64,000 nt of DNA, taken from the NCBI GenBank assembly GCA_038529265.1, contig JBCBDX010000002.1, forward strand, positions 124,001 through 188,000, written 5' to 3'. The first letter of the stretch is position 1, and the number at the start of each line of letters is the position of its first letter. The position numbers and the translations under genes are program-made. The DNA comes from JBCBDX01 sp038529265 (GTDB taxonomy: Bacteria > Pseudomonadota > Alphaproteobacteria > Rhizobiales > Rhizobiaceae). This document shows, one piece after another, positions 1 to 8,640 of this stretch. The notes beneath the pieces were generated by a model. The model worked only from the letters and a program-made list of their open reading frames with translations. It did not search any database and was not told where the DNA came from.

Positions 1-733
1 GGTGACGACCACCGGATGTACGCCCTTCACCACCACCATGCGGGTGATCGACCGGATTCATGACCACGCCACGCACATGCGGACGACGACCAAGCCAGCG
101 CTTTCGACCCGCTTTACCAAGGTTTGTGTTGGCATGATCGGGATTGGAAACGGCACCGACTGTTGCCATGCATGTGCCTTGAACCAAACGCTGTTCGCCC
201 GAGTTCAGGCGCAAAATTGCCATACCTTGGTCACGGCCAACGAGCTGAGCGTAGGTGCCGGCAGAGCGTGCAATCTGTCCGCCCTTGCCCGGCTTCATCT
301 CCACATTGTGGATAATGGTACCCACAGGCATCGCTTGAAGCGGCATCGCATTGCCTGGCTTAACGTCAGCCTTAGCACCCGCAATCACGCGGTCGCCTGC
401 TGAAAGACGCTGCGGTGCCAGGATGTAAGCCAACTCACCATCATCATATTTCAACAGCGCAATGAATGCTGTGCGGTTTGGATCATATTCCAAGCGCTCA
501 ACAGTTGCGCCAACACCAAACTTGCGACGCTTGAAATCAATGATGCGGTAAGAACGCTTATGACCACCACCAATGTGGCGTGATGTCATACGGCCGGCAT
601 TGTTACGGCCACCAGACTTCGTCAAACCAACAGTCAGTGTTTTGACCGGCTTGCCTTTGTGCAGGTGCGACTTATCAACGAGCACCAGTTGGCGCTGCGC
701 TGGCGACGTCGGATTAAATGTCTTTAAAGCCAT
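1..733 (-). CDS. rplB: 50S ribosomal protein L2 (partial, C-terminus outside window)
   Basis: L2 is a primary 23S rRNA-binding protein of the large subunit, needed for subunit joining and the peptidyl transferase centre. The reading frame begins MALKTFNPTSPAQRQ and contains the L2 core: a TSGGRNNAGRMTSRH-like segment, GGGHKRSYR, and the late conserved stretch NPVDHPHGGGEGR just before the window edge. About 244 residues are present, so only the last 30 or so are missing. It starts 14 bases after rplW, in the usual rplC-rplD-rplW-rplB order of the S10 operon. Identity is certain; only the end lies outside the window. Confidence 0.98.
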   Translation of the reverse strand, partial: MALKTFNPTSPAQRQLVLVDKSHLHKGKPVKTLTVGLTKSGGRNNAGRMTSRHIGGGHKRSYRIIDFKRRKFGVGATVERLEYDPNRTAFIALLKYDDGELAYILAPQRLSAGDRVIAGAKADVKPGNAMPLQAMPVGTIIHNVEMKPGKGGQIARSAGTYAQLVGRDQGMAILRLNSGEQRLVQGTCMATVGAVSNPDHANTNLGKAGRKRWLGRRPHVRGVVMNPVDHPHGGGEGRTSGGRH

Positions 734-747
734 AGCTCTAATTCCCC

Positions 748-1041
748 TTAAAGACCGGTCGCAATGTCAATTGCCTGTCCGTCTTCCAACGTGACAACGG
801 CTTTCTTGACATCTGACTGGCGGCCTTTGATGCCGCGGAAGCGCTTGGTCTTACCCTTGCGCACCAGCGTATTCACAGCTGTTACCTTCACACTAAAAAG
901 TGCTTCAACAGCAGCCTTGATTTCCGGCTTGGAGGCGTCCTTAGCGACGTTGAAAACAACTTGGTTGTTTTCACCGACAAGCGTCGATTTTTCCGTGATG
1001 ACCGGCGAAACGATCACATCATAGTGGCGCAGATCACTCAT
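748..1041 (-). CDS. rplW: 50S ribosomal protein L23
   Basis: L23 binds domain III of 23S rRNA and forms the docking site for trigger factor and the signal recognition particle at the polypeptide exit. The 97-residue product has the family length and opens with RHYDVIVSPVITEKST, followed by the conserved VNTLVRKGKTKRFRG segment. Its ATG overlaps the rplD stop codon by four bases (ATGA), implying translational coupling within the S10 operon. Nothing is unusual. Confidence 0.98.
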   Translation of the reverse strand: MSDLRHYDVIVSPVITEKSTLVGENNQVVFNVAKDASKPEIKAAVEALFSVKVTAVNTLVRKGKTKRFRGIKGRQSDVKKAVVTLEDGQAIDIATGL

Positions 1042-1655
1042 TTGAAACGCTCCTCAAGAGCTTCGACAGCTGCTTTTGACAACACCAAAGTGTTGCGCCG
1101 CAAAATGTCGTACACATTGATGCCTTGAACCGGCAGCACATCAACATTGGGAATGTTGGAGGCAGCATTGGCAAAGTTTGCGTCAAGCTCAGCGCCGCCA
1201 ATAACAAGTGCGTTCTCCAGACCGAGGCCCTTCAGCTGAGCGGACAGTGTTTTGGTTTTGCCATCAGCCGCAAGCTCATCCACGACAATCAGCGCTTCAC
1301 CCTTCACCTTTGAAGAGATCGCGTGCTTGAGAGCCAGTGCGCGTACCTTCTTTGGCAAATCAATCGCGTGGCTGCGTGAAACGGGACCGTGCGCCTTGCC
1401 ACCACCACGGAATTGCGGTGCAGAAGCGGCATGGTGACGGGCATTACCCGTACCTTTTTGGCGGTACATTTTCGCGCCTGTGCGAGCAATGTCCGAGCGA
1501 CCGAGCGTCTGGTGAGAACCCTGCTGGCGCTTTGCCAACTGATAGCTGACCATGCGTTGCAAAATATCGGCACGCGGCTCGAGACCAAATACCTCGTCAG
1601 ATACACTGACTTTACCGGCGGCCTTACCGTCGAGTTTTTTGACAGAAAGTTCCAT
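1038..1655 (-). CDS. rplD: 50S ribosomal protein L4
   Basis: L4 is an early-assembly large-subunit protein whose extended loop lines the exit tunnel; in enterobacteria it also represses its own S10 operon. The 205-residue product contains the basic tunnel loop around residues 60-95 (RQKGTGNARHH, then FRGGGKAHGP). The start codon shares one base with the rplC stop and the stop overlaps the rplW start, so rplC, rplD and rplW are translationally coupled. Whether L4-mediated autoregulation works in this lineage cannot be told from the sequence. Confidence 0.98.
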   Translation of the reverse strand: MELSVKKLDGKAAGKVSVSDEVFGLEPRADILQRMVSYQLAKRQQGSHQTLGRSDIARTGAKMYRQKGTGNARHHAASAPQFRGGGKAHGPVSRSHAIDLPKKVRALALKHAISSKVKGEALIVVDELAADGKTKTLSAQLKGLGLENALVIGGAELDANFANAASNIPNVDVLPVQGINVYDILRRNTLVLSKAAVEALEERFK

Positions 1656-2371
1656 TATTCCGCTCCCTCCTGGGCAGCCACTTCAGCTTTGGCCGCAGCA
1701 GCACGAAGAGAAGCTGGCATTGGAACACCGTCCTGAGTCCCAGCCTTCACAGCGTCACGCACAAGAATCCAAGCGCCTTTGGAGCCAGGAATAGCACCCT
1801 TGACCAAAATCAAACCGCGATCTTCATCAGTCGACACGATTTCAAGGTTCTGTGTTGTCACACGGGTTGCGCCCATGTGCCCGGCCATTTTCTTGCCTTT
1901 GAAAACCTTGCCCGGGTCCTGACATTGACCGGTCGAACCGTGCGAGCGGTGCGAAATGGAGTTACCATGCGTGGCGCGACCACCACCGAAATTGTGGCGC
2001 TTCATAACACCGGCAAAGCCCTTACCCTGGCTAACGCCAGTCACATCAACCTTTTGACCCGCAACAAAGTGGCTCGCGACGATCTCTGCACCAACATCAA
2101 GCATGTTGTCAGCAGAAACGCGGAACTCTGCAAGCTTGCGCTTAGGTTCAACAGAAGCCTTGGCGAAATGACCGCGCATGGCTTTTGATGTGTTTTTCGG
2201 CTTGGCAAAGCCAACGCCCAACTGCACAGCATCATAACCGTGCTTGTCGGAAGTGCGTTGCGCAACCACCTGACAATTTTCCAAACGAAGCACGGTGACC
2301 GGCAAGTTTACACCCTCGTCGGTGTAAACCCGGGTCATCCCCAGCTTCTGAGCTATCACTCCTGAACGCAT
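1655..2371 (-). CDS. rplC: 50S ribosomal protein L3
   Basis: L3 binds near the 3' end of 23S rRNA and is one of two proteins that start large-subunit assembly. The 238-residue product has the alphaproteobacterial N-terminus (MRSGVIAQKLGMTRVY) and the conserved central loop KGKGFAGVMKRHNFGGG-like segment near residues 115-135. The glutamine that PrmB methylates in the family lies in the SHRSHGSTGQ stretch around residue 150. The C-terminus carries an Ala-rich extension of about 20 residues typical of rhizobial L3. It lies 33 bases downstream of rpsJ. Confidence 0.98.
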   Translation of the reverse strand: MRSGVIAQKLGMTRVYTDEGVNLPVTVLRLENCQVVAQRTSDKHGYDAVQLGVGFAKPKNTSKAMRGHFAKASVEPKRKLAEFRVSADNMLDVGAEIVASHFVAGQKVDVTGVSQGKGFAGVMKRHNFGGGRATHGNSISHRSHGSTGQCQDPGKVFKGKKMAGHMGATRVTTQNLEIVSTDEDRGLILVKGAIPGSKGAWILVRDAVKAGTQDGVPMPASLRAAAAKAEVAAQEGAE

Positions 2372-2404
2372 TGGTTCATTCCTCTCAAATAGGTCTGCAA
2401 GCTC

Positions 2405-2713
2405 TTAGAGCTTGATCTCGACATCCACGCCCGCAGCCAGATCGAGCTTCATAAGAGCATCGACGGTTTGAGGCGTTGGATCGACGATATCCAACAGACG
2501 TTTGTGTGTGCGCATCTCGAACTGTTCGCGGCTCTTCTTGTTGACGTGTGGCGAACGGTTGACCGTAAAGCGTTCGAAACGAGTTGGCAGCGGTACAGGA
2601 CCGCGCACGCCCGCACCGGTACGCTTTGCAGTCGACACGATTTCGCGGGTCGATGCGTCAAGCACGCGGTGATCAAACGCCTTCAGGCGGATGCGAATGT
2701 TTTGGCCGTTCAT
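2405..2713 (-). CDS. rpsJ: 30S ribosomal protein S10 (NusE)
   Basis: S10 is a head protein of the 30S subunit and, as NusE, links NusG to the ribosome during transcription-translation coupling. The 102-residue product starts MNGQNIRIRLKAFDHRVLD and has the conserved GPVPLPT and SREQFEMRTHKR motifs. It follows tuf by about 70 bases, so the str genes (rpsL-rpsG-fusA-tuf) run straight into the S10 genes, a common alphaproteobacterial fusion of the two operons. Confidence 0.98.
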   Translation of the reverse strand: MNGQNIRIRLKAFDHRVLDASTREIVSTAKRTGAGVRGPVPLPTRFERFTVNRSPHVNKKSREQFEMRTHKRLLDIVDPTPQTVDALMKLDLAAGVDVEIKL

Positions 2714-2782
2714 TTATTTGGCTCCATCCAATGAGAAAAGCGCGCCAGCGTCTCTGACGCGCCATCTGGTCTCTCGCCTATT

Positions 2783-3958
2783 TCACTCAATAATTTTTGC
2801 GACGATCCCGGCGCCGACGGTGCGGCCACCTTCACGGATCGCAAAGCGCAGGCGTTCTTCCATCGCGATCGGTGTGATCAGCTCGACATTCATTTCCGCA
2901 TTGTCGCCTGGCATCACCATTTCGGTGCCGTCAGGCAATTGCACTTCACCGGTCACGTCGGTTGTGCGGAAGTAGAATTGCGGACGATAATTGTTGAAGA
3001 ATGGCGTGTGACGACCACCCTCTTCCTTCGTCAGAATGTAGGCTTCAGCAACGAACTTCTTGTGCGGTGTCACCGAACCTGGCTGACAAAGAACCTGGCC
3101 ACGCTCAACACCTTCACGGTCAACACCGCGCAGCAGCGCACCGATATTGTCGCCCGCCTCACCGCGATCAAGCAGCTTGCGGAACATCTCAACGCCTGTG
3201 CAGGTCGTTTTCGATGTGTCACGGATACCAACGATTTCAATCTCGTCGCCCACATTGATCACACCACGCTCAACACGGCCGGTCACAACAGTACCGCGGC
3301 CGGAGATGGAGAAAACATCTTCGATCGGCATCAGGAACGGCTGATCGACAGGACGCTCAGGGGTCGGGATATATTCATCAACCTGCGCCATCAATTCGCG
3401 GATCGCGTCTTCACCGATTTCCTTGTTTGAGTCTTCCAGTGCCGCCAGAGCAGAGCCCTTGACCACAGGAATATCGTCGCCCGGGAAGTCATAGTCGGAA
3501 AGAAGCTCACGCACTTCCATCTCAACCAGTTCCAGAAGCTCTTCATCATCAACCTGGTCAACCTTGTTGAGGAACACAACAAGCGAAGGAACACCAACCT
3601 GACGGGCAAGAAGAATGTGCTCGCGTGTCTGTGGCATCGGGCCATCAGCGGCAGAGCAAACAAGGATCGCGCCATCCATCTGGGCAGCACCGGTGATCAT
3701 GTTCTTCACATAGTCAGCGTGGCCCGGGCAGTCGACATGCGCATAGTGGCGGTTGTCTGTCTCATACTCAACGTGCGCCGTTGAAATCGTGATGCCGCGT
3801 GCACGCTCTTCAGGCGCACCGTCAATCTCGTCATAGGCCTTGAAGTCTCCGAAGAACTTCGTGATCGCAGCCGTCAATGACGTCTTGCCATGGTCAACGT
3901 GACCGATCGTGCCGATGTTCACGTGAGGCTTATTGCGCTCAAACTTTTCCTTGGCCAT
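2783..3958 (-). CDS. tuf: Elongation factor Tu, copy 1
   Basis: EF-Tu is the GTPase that delivers aminoacyl-tRNA to the ribosomal A site. The 391-residue product has the G1 motif GHVDHGKT (about 19-26), the switch II motif DCPGHADY (about 81) and NKVD (about 136), followed by the two beta-barrel domains. I chose the start MAKEKFERNKP rather than an ATG four codons upstream, because all EF-Tu proteins begin here and copy 2 begins identically. It lies between fusA and rpsJ. It ends with TGA, whereas the otherwise identical copy 2 ends with TAG. Confidence 0.98.
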   Translation of the reverse strand: MAKEKFERNKPHVNIGTIGHVDHGKTSLTAAITKFFGDFKAYDEIDGAPEERARGITISTAHVEYETDNRHYAHVDCPGHADYVKNMITGAAQMDGAILVCSAADGPMPQTREHILLARQVGVPSLVVFLNKVDQVDDEELLELVEMEVRELLSDYDFPGDDIPVVKGSALAALEDSNKEIGEDAIRELMAQVDEYIPTPERPVDQPFLMPIEDVFSISGRGTVVTGRVERGVINVGDEIEIVGIRDTSKTTCTGVEMFRKLLDRGEAGDNIGALLRGVDREGVERGQVLCQPGSVTPHKKFVAEAYILTKEEGGRHTPFFNNYRPQFYFRTTDVTGEVQLPDGTEMVMPGDNAEMNVELITPIAMEERLRFAIREGGRTVGAGIVAKIIE

Positions 3959-3961
3959 TTT
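2785..3961 (-). repeat. tuf repeat, copy 1 (1177 bp)
   Basis: This block appears identical to 22421-23597, in the same orientation and 19636 bases away. By eye the identity starts at the last base of the stop-codon triplet and ends three bases beyond the start codon; the flanks on both sides are unrelated. It is the usual product of gene conversion between two tuf genes. Confidence 0.93.
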
Positions 3962-4036
3962 CTTCTCCAAATTGGCTCATTTTAGAGCCGGTCGTCTGTG
4001 TTTCAGTGTGCCGACAAGCGGCTGATTTCAAAATCG

Positions 4037-6127
4037 TTAGGCAAGCTTCGCCTTGACCTCATCCGCAACCGCTTGCGGAACAGGATCGTAATGATCAAAC
4101 ACCATGGTGTACTGCGCACGACCCTGGCTCATGGAGCGGAGGTTGTTGACGTAACCAAACATGTTGGCCAGTGGCACCATTGCTGAGATGACAGTGTCGA
4201 CACCGCGTGTTTCTGTGCCCGAGATCTGCCCACGACGGGAATTCAGGTCGCCAATGATATCGCCCATGTAATCTTCCGGCGTAACAACCTCGACCTTCAT
4301 GATCGGCTCAAGCAATTGAGCACCCGCTTTCTGAGCACCTTCGCGGAAAGCGGCACGCGCTGCGATTTCAAAGGCAAGAACAGAAGAGTCAACGTCGTGG
4401 TAAGCACCGTCCATGAGCGTTGCTTTAACAGCAAGCATTGGGAAGCCAGCAACGGGACCGGAGTCCATGACCGACTGAATGCCCTTCTCAACACCGGGAA
4501 TGTATTCTTTTGGAACGTTACCGCCGACAACAGTGCTTTCGAACGCGAAATCTTCGCTCTCAGGGTTTGGCTCAAACTTGATTTTTACACGCGCAAACTG
4601 ACCAGAACCACCAGACTGCTTCTTGTGCGTGTAATCGATCTCGGCTTCGCGTGTGATCGTCTCACGATAAGCAACCTGCGGCGCGCCAATGTTTGCTTCA
4701 ACCTTGAACTCGCGCTTCATGCGATCGACGATGATGTCGAGGTGCAATTCGCCCATACCGGAAATAATTGTCTGACCACTTTCCTCATCGGACTTAACGC
4801 GGAAAGAAGGATCTTCCGCAGCCAGACGGTTAAGGGCAAGACCCATCTTCTCCTGGTCGCCTTTTGTTTTTGGCTCAACGGCAATGGAAATAACCGGATC
4901 AGGGAATTCCATGCGCTCCAGAATGACTGGCTTTAGCGGATCGCAAAGCGTGTCGCCGGTTGTTGTTTCTTTCAGACCAGCAATAGCGACGATGTCACCA
5001 GCATAAGCTTCCTTAATATCTTCGCGGCTGTTGGAGTGCATTTGAAGCATACGACCAATGCGCTCGCGCTTTTCCTTGACGGTGTTCATCAGGGAACCGC
5101 CAGTCTCAAGCTTACCGGAATAGATACGGCAGAATGTCAGGGAACCGACGAACGGGTCGTTCATGATCTTGAAGGCGAGCATGGAAAGCGGCTCATCGTC
5201 GGATGATTTTCGGTCCGTTTCTGCTTCCGTTTTGGGGTCGATACCCTTAATGGCAGGCACGTCGATCGGTGCCGGAAGGAAATCAACCACAGCATCAAGC
5301 AAAGGCTGCACACCCTTGTTTTTAAAAGCTGTTCCACAGAACACTGGGAAGAAATCTACGTTGATTGTGCCCTTACGGATCAATCGGCGAATAGTGTCAT
5401 TGTCAGGCTCATTGCCTTCCAAGTAGGCTTCCATGACATCGTCGTCAGCCTCGACCACGACCTCAATAAGCTTTTCGCGATATTCAGCAGCCTGATCCAC
5501 AAGATCTGCAGGAATATCGACAACATCCCATTCAGCACCCAGGTTCTCAGACTTCCAGACCAGCGCGTTCATTTCGATGAGATCGACAACGCCAGCAAAC
5601 TCGTTTTCCGCACCGATTGGCAATTGCATGACAACAGGATTTGCGCCAAGGCGCTTTTCAATCATGTCGACGCAGCGGAAGAAGTCCGCGCCAGTCTTGT
5701 CCATCTTGTTGACGAAGATCATGCGAGGCACGTTATACTTGTTCGCCTGACGCCAAACTGTCTCTGTCTGCGGCTCTACGCCGGCATTTGCGTCAAGAAG
5801 CGCAATAGCGCCATCGAGAACACGTAGCGAGCGCTCTACCTCAATCGTGAAGTCAACGTGGCCAGGTGTGTCGATAATGTTAAAGCGCCGCTTTTTGCCA
5901 TCTCGGCCTTCCCAGAAGGTTGTTGTCGCAGCAGATGTAATCGTAATGCCGCGCTCTTGCTCCTGCTCCATCCAGTCCATGGTTGCCGCGCCGTCATGCA
6001 CTTCACCGATTTTGTGGGACTTACCTGTGTAGAACAGGATCCGCTCCGTAGTCGTTGTCTTGCCAGCATCAATGTGAGCCATGATGCCGAAGTTGCGGTA
6101 GTCCTCAAGAGCGTATTCGCGAGCCAT
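4037..6127 (-). CDS. fusA: Elongation factor G
   Basis: EF-G is the translocase GTPase of protein synthesis and acts with RRF in ribosome recycling. The 696-residue product has the P-loop AHIDAGKTTTTER (about 17-29), DTPGHVD (about 85-91) and NKMDKTGADF (about 139), then domains II-V through GELHLDIIVDRMKREF (about 460) to the C-terminal REGAQKAG region. Length and order match the single essential EF-G of Alphaproteobacteria. It lies between rpsG (33 bases) and tuf (78 bases) in the str operon. Confidence 0.98.
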   Translation of the reverse strand: MAREYALEDYRNFGIMAHIDAGKTTTTERILFYTGKSHKIGEVHDGAATMDWMEQEQERGITITSAATTTFWEGRDGKKRRFNIIDTPGHVDFTIEVERSLRVLDGAIALLDANAGVEPQTETVWRQANKYNVPRMIFVNKMDKTGADFFRCVDMIEKRLGANPVVMQLPIGAENEFAGVVDLIEMNALVWKSENLGAEWDVVDIPADLVDQAAEYREKLIEVVVEADDDVMEAYLEGNEPDNDTIRRLIRKGTINVDFFPVFCGTAFKNKGVQPLLDAVVDFLPAPIDVPAIKGIDPKTEAETDRKSSDDEPLSMLAFKIMNDPFVGSLTFCRIYSGKLETGGSLMNTVKEKRERIGRMLQMHSNSREDIKEAYAGDIVAIAGLKETTTGDTLCDPLKPVILERMEFPDPVISIAVEPKTKGDQEKMGLALNRLAAEDPSFRVKSDEESGQTIISGMGELHLDIIVDRMKREFKVEANIGAPQVAYRETITREAEIDYTHKKQSGGSGQFARVKIKFEPNPESEDFAFESTVVGGNVPKEYIPGVEKGIQSVMDSGPVAGFPMLAVKATLMDGAYHDVDSSVLAFEIAARAAFREGAQKAGAQLLEPIMKVEVVTPEDYMGDIIGDLNSRRGQISGTETRGVDTVISAMVPLANMFGYVNNLRSMSQGRAQYTMVFDHYDPVPQAVADEVKAKLA

Positions 6128-6160
6128 GGGATATTGCCTCTAAGAGATCGGAGTGAGCGG

Positions 6161-6631
6161 TTACCAGCGGTAGTGTGAGAAAGCGCGGTTGGCGTCGGCC
6201 ATCTTGTGCGTATCTTCACGCTTCTTCACGGCAGAACCACGGTTGTTGGCAGCATCCATGAGTTCGCCGGAAAGGCGCTCGACCATGGTGTTTTCGTTGC
6301 GAGAACGCGCAGCCTTGATCATCCAGCGTATAGCCAGCGCCTGCTTGCGCTCTGGGCGAACATCGACCGGGACCTGATATGTTGCACCACCAACACGGCG
6401 TGAACGCACTTCAACCGCAGGCGCGACATTTTCCAAAGCCTGATGGAAAACTTCTACCGGCGGCTGCTTTGTCTTTTCTTCAATCTGGTCGAACGCACCA
6501 TAAACGATGCGTTCAGCAACTGACTTTTTGCCGTCAAGCATGACAGCGTTCATGAACTTGGAAACCACCAGATCGCCAAACTTTGGATCAGGGTTGATTT
6601 CGCGTTTTTCTGCACGGTGACGACGTGACAT
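6161..6631 (-). CDS. rpsG: 30S ribosomal protein S7
   Basis: S7 starts assembly of the 30S head and contacts the E-site tRNA and mRNA. The 156-residue product begins MSRRHRAEKREINPDPKFGD and has the conserved GGATYQVPVDVRPERK segment (about 80-96) and the C-terminal KKREDTHKMADANRAFSHYRW. It sits 22 bases after rpsL. In E. coli S7 represses the str operon by binding the rpsL-rpsG spacer; here the spacer is too short to hold a comparable structure. Confidence 0.98.
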   Translation of the reverse strand: MSRRHRAEKREINPDPKFGDLVVSKFMNAVMLDGKKSVAERIVYGAFDQIEEKTKQPPVEVFHQALENVAPAVEVRSRRVGGATYQVPVDVRPERKQALAIRWMIKAARSRNENTMVERLSGELMDAANNRGSAVKKREDTHKMADANRAFSHYRW

Positions 6632-6653
6632 ATTAAACTCTCACTTCGCTCAA

Positions 6654-7025
6654 TTATTTCGGACGCTTGGCGCCGTACTTGGAACGGCGCTGCTTACGGT
6701 TTTTCACGCCTTGCGTATCAAGTACGCCGCGCAGGATGTGATAACGGACGCCCGGCAAGTCTTTCACGCGACCACCACGGATCATCACCACGGAGTGCTC
6801 TTGAAGGTTGTGACCCTCGCCAGGAATGTAGCCGATAACCTCAAAGCCATTTGTCAAACGCACTTTTGCAACTTTACGCAGCGCGGAGTTCGGCTTTTTT
6901 GGTGTGGTTGTGTACACCCGTGTGCAAACACCGCGCTTTTGCGGGTTTGCTTGCAGCGCCGGAACCTTGTTTCGCTTCACCGGAGCCACGCGGGGCTTGC
7001 GGATCAACTGATTAACTGTTGGCAT
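6654..7025 (-). CDS. rpsL: 30S ribosomal protein S12
   Basis: S12 controls decoding accuracy at the A site. I start the gene at MPTVNQLIRKPR, giving the family length of 123 residues; an upstream in-frame ATG would add 25 unrelated residues, and an AAGGA-type ribosome binding site precedes the chosen start. The two lysines whose substitution gives streptomycin resistance are wild type (TTPKKPNSA near residue 43, GRVKDLPG near residue 88). It is the first gene of the str operon and is preceded by a long leader with a stem-loop. Confidence 0.98.
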   Translation of the reverse strand: MPTVNQLIRKPRVAPVKRNKVPALQANPQKRGVCTRVYTTTPKKPNSALRKVAKVRLTNGFEVIGYIPGEGHNLQEHSVVMIRGGRVKDLPGVRYHILRGVLDTQGVKNRKQRRSKYGAKRPK

Positions 7026-7085
7026 CCCGCCATCCTTCTCTACGCGCCGCTTGGCGCAAAATCCAACTTTGACATAAACACAAGC

Positions 7086-7112
7086 GGGCAACCCGCTCAT
7101 GTGCGGTTGCCC
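7086..7112 (-). promoter_or_regulatory. Stem-loop in the rpsL leader
   Basis: Perfect 8-bp arms GGGCAACC and GGTTGCCC enclose an 11-base loop, about 60 bases upstream of the rpsL start on the transcribed strand. No T-run follows, so it is not an intrinsic terminator. A second, smaller stem (GCGCC/GGCGC at 7044-7057) lies closer to the ribosome binding site. A role in leader stability or autoregulation is inference. Confidence 0.45.
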
Positions 7113-7241
7113 TTTAGACGTTAGAGGAAGCTAATGCTTCATAACTTTTCGGTTTAGGCCGTATCGAAAGAGCCTTGTTTGATGTCTCGTCTGCGCAAGC
7201 AAGCGCGATCAAGTGACATCACATCGACTCGAGTGAGCGGC

Positions 7242-7269
7242 TTCTAACGCTGCATTCATTGTGCGTCAA
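7242..7269 (-). promoter_or_regulatory. Candidate sigma-70 promoter of the str operon
   Basis: On the minus strand there is TTGACG, a 16-base spacer and TTAGAA. The -35 matches the alphaproteobacterial TTGAC consensus and the -10 is moderate. It would give an rpsL leader of roughly 210 bases. It lies in the 342-base gap between rpsL and the divergent mannosyltransferase gene; apart from this site and the stem-loops reported here I see nothing else in that gap. Confidence 0.4.
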
Positions 7270-7348
7270 CAGGGTCATGACTACTTTTTGGCATTCAGAA
7301 CGATGTTTGCGCGCGCAAGCCACTTCAGCGAAGTCAAATGTAAAGATT

Positions 7349-7380
7349 AAACTGTCATACTACCCAGATGACAGTTTTTT
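7349..7380 (+). promoter_or_regulatory. Hairpin with T-run overlapping a start codon
   Basis: Perfect 10-bp arms AAACTGTCAT and ATGACAGTTT surround a 9-base loop and run into six T residues. The 3' arm contains the ATG of the downstream mannosyltransferase. The shape is that of an intrinsic terminator, although the stem is AT-rich. It could either terminate upstream transcription or hide the start codon. Confidence 0.45.
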
Positions 7381-8597
7381 ATGAGCAGAGTGAGCCCTCT
7401 AGAAGCACCACAACGCCTGGGTGGGTTAAGCCGTTTTTGTTTTGTGTTCTTGCATTTGCATTAAGTAGGGCCGCGCTCATGGCCGTTGGGTATCTTGCTT
7501 ATACAGAGCAACTGCCCATACCGCTATCGCAAGACTATGACTTACATACACTGCTGGCAAATCCGCTTATGGACATTTGGTTCGCTTGGGACAGCACCTG
7601 GTATCAAATGCTCGTCGAGCAAGGCTATCAAACAGCCGCCGAGGTACCGCAAGGCCCAGTTCCCGTACAAGCTAACTGGGCCTTTTTTCCATTATACCCA
7701 TGGCTGAGCGCCATGCTGTCCAGCGCGACTGGCTGGCCAAGCGAAGTCAGCCTGTTGCTTGTTGCTAATGTGGCGTTCGTGTTTGCGCTTTACTTGGTTT
7801 ATTGCGAAGTCCAAGAGTTGCATAACGAACGGACTGGGCAGCTTGCCGCTTTTCTGCTGTTGGCCTGGCCGGGAACACACTTCTTCTCAAGTGCCTACAC
7901 TGAATCGCTTTTTCTTCTGATTGTTGTCGGCGTATTTCGCTTGGCAAGACAGGAACGATTTTTGTGGGCCGCATTGGTAGCGGCGCTCGGCGCCCTCACC
8001 CGCAGCCCAGGTATTATGCTGGTTTTCCCAATCGCATTTTATGCGTGGTCAACATGGGCTGGAAAAAACAAGTCTCGCCAGAACATACGTACCGGTTTCA
8101 TTTTTGTGTTTAGTGGTGCCGGCGCAAGGACTTTCCTTATCTGCTGCATACCGCTTGCTGCGCTCAGCTGCTTCATGGCTTACCTCTATACACTGACGGG
8201 TGACCCGCTTGCATTCGCCACGGTGCAAGAAGCCTGGGGGCGCGGGGCACGAAACCCAATACTGGAGTTTATCAGACCATTTGTAGCGCTATCCACGATA
8301 CCCGCAGAGCAGTGGATGGACTTCATGACGATGTGGCTCATTCCGATCCCGCTACTTCTGCTCCTACGGGAGCGCAGCTGGCCGCACTTTAGCTTCGCAT
8401 TCATTCTGGTGCTGCTCGCCATCACCGCCGGCGTCGTCTCATTAAACCGACAAACGTTGGTAATTTTTCCGATTATCGTGGTTCTTTCTAAGTGGCTGGC
8501 CAGCAATCCTAAGGCATCGCGTATCTTGGTGCCTGCCGTCGCATGTGCCGGCCTTCTCATGATGGCCTTTTGGTCTGCAGGCTATGGCGTTGTGTGA
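7368..8597 (+). CDS. PIG-V-like mannosyltransferase, polytopic membrane protein
   Basis: This is a 409-residue integral membrane protein with about nine hydrophobic segments, the first at residues 20-45. Near residue 74 it has WDSTWYQMLVEQGY, which matches the W-D-x-x-W-Y-x-x-x-x-x-x-G-Y pattern after the first transmembrane segment of GPI mannosyltransferase 2 (PIG-V)-type GT-C enzymes. Bacterial members use polyprenyl-phosphate sugars on the periplasmic side; the acceptor here is unknown. The start has no clear Shine-Dalgarno sequence and lies inside a hairpin. It is oriented against the surrounding ribosomal and RNA polymerase genes and probably forms a two-gene unit with the next ORF. Confidence 0.75.
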   Translation: MTVFYEQSEPSRSTTTPGWVKPFLFCVLAFALSRAALMAVGYLAYTEQLPIPLSQDYDLHTLLANPLMDIWFAWDSTWYQMLVEQGYQTAAEVPQGPVPVQANWAFFPLYPWLSAMLSSATGWPSEVSLLLVANVAFVFALYLVYCEVQELHNERTGQLAAFLLLAWPGTHFFSSAYTESLFLLIVVGVFRLARQERFLWAALVAALGALTRSPGIMLVFPIAFYAWSTWAGKNKSRQNIRTGFIFVFSGAGARTFLICCIPLAALSCFMAYLYTLTGDPLAFATVQEAWGRGARNPILEFIRPFVALSTIPAEQWMDFMTMWLIPIPLLLLLRERSWPHFSFAFILVLLAITAGVVSLNRQTLVIFPIIVVLSKWLASNPKASRILVPAVACAGLLMMAFWSAGYGVV

Positions 8598-8640
8598 GCA
8601 AATCAGCGTATGAATTCCCCAGCACAACGGGAACAAATTC

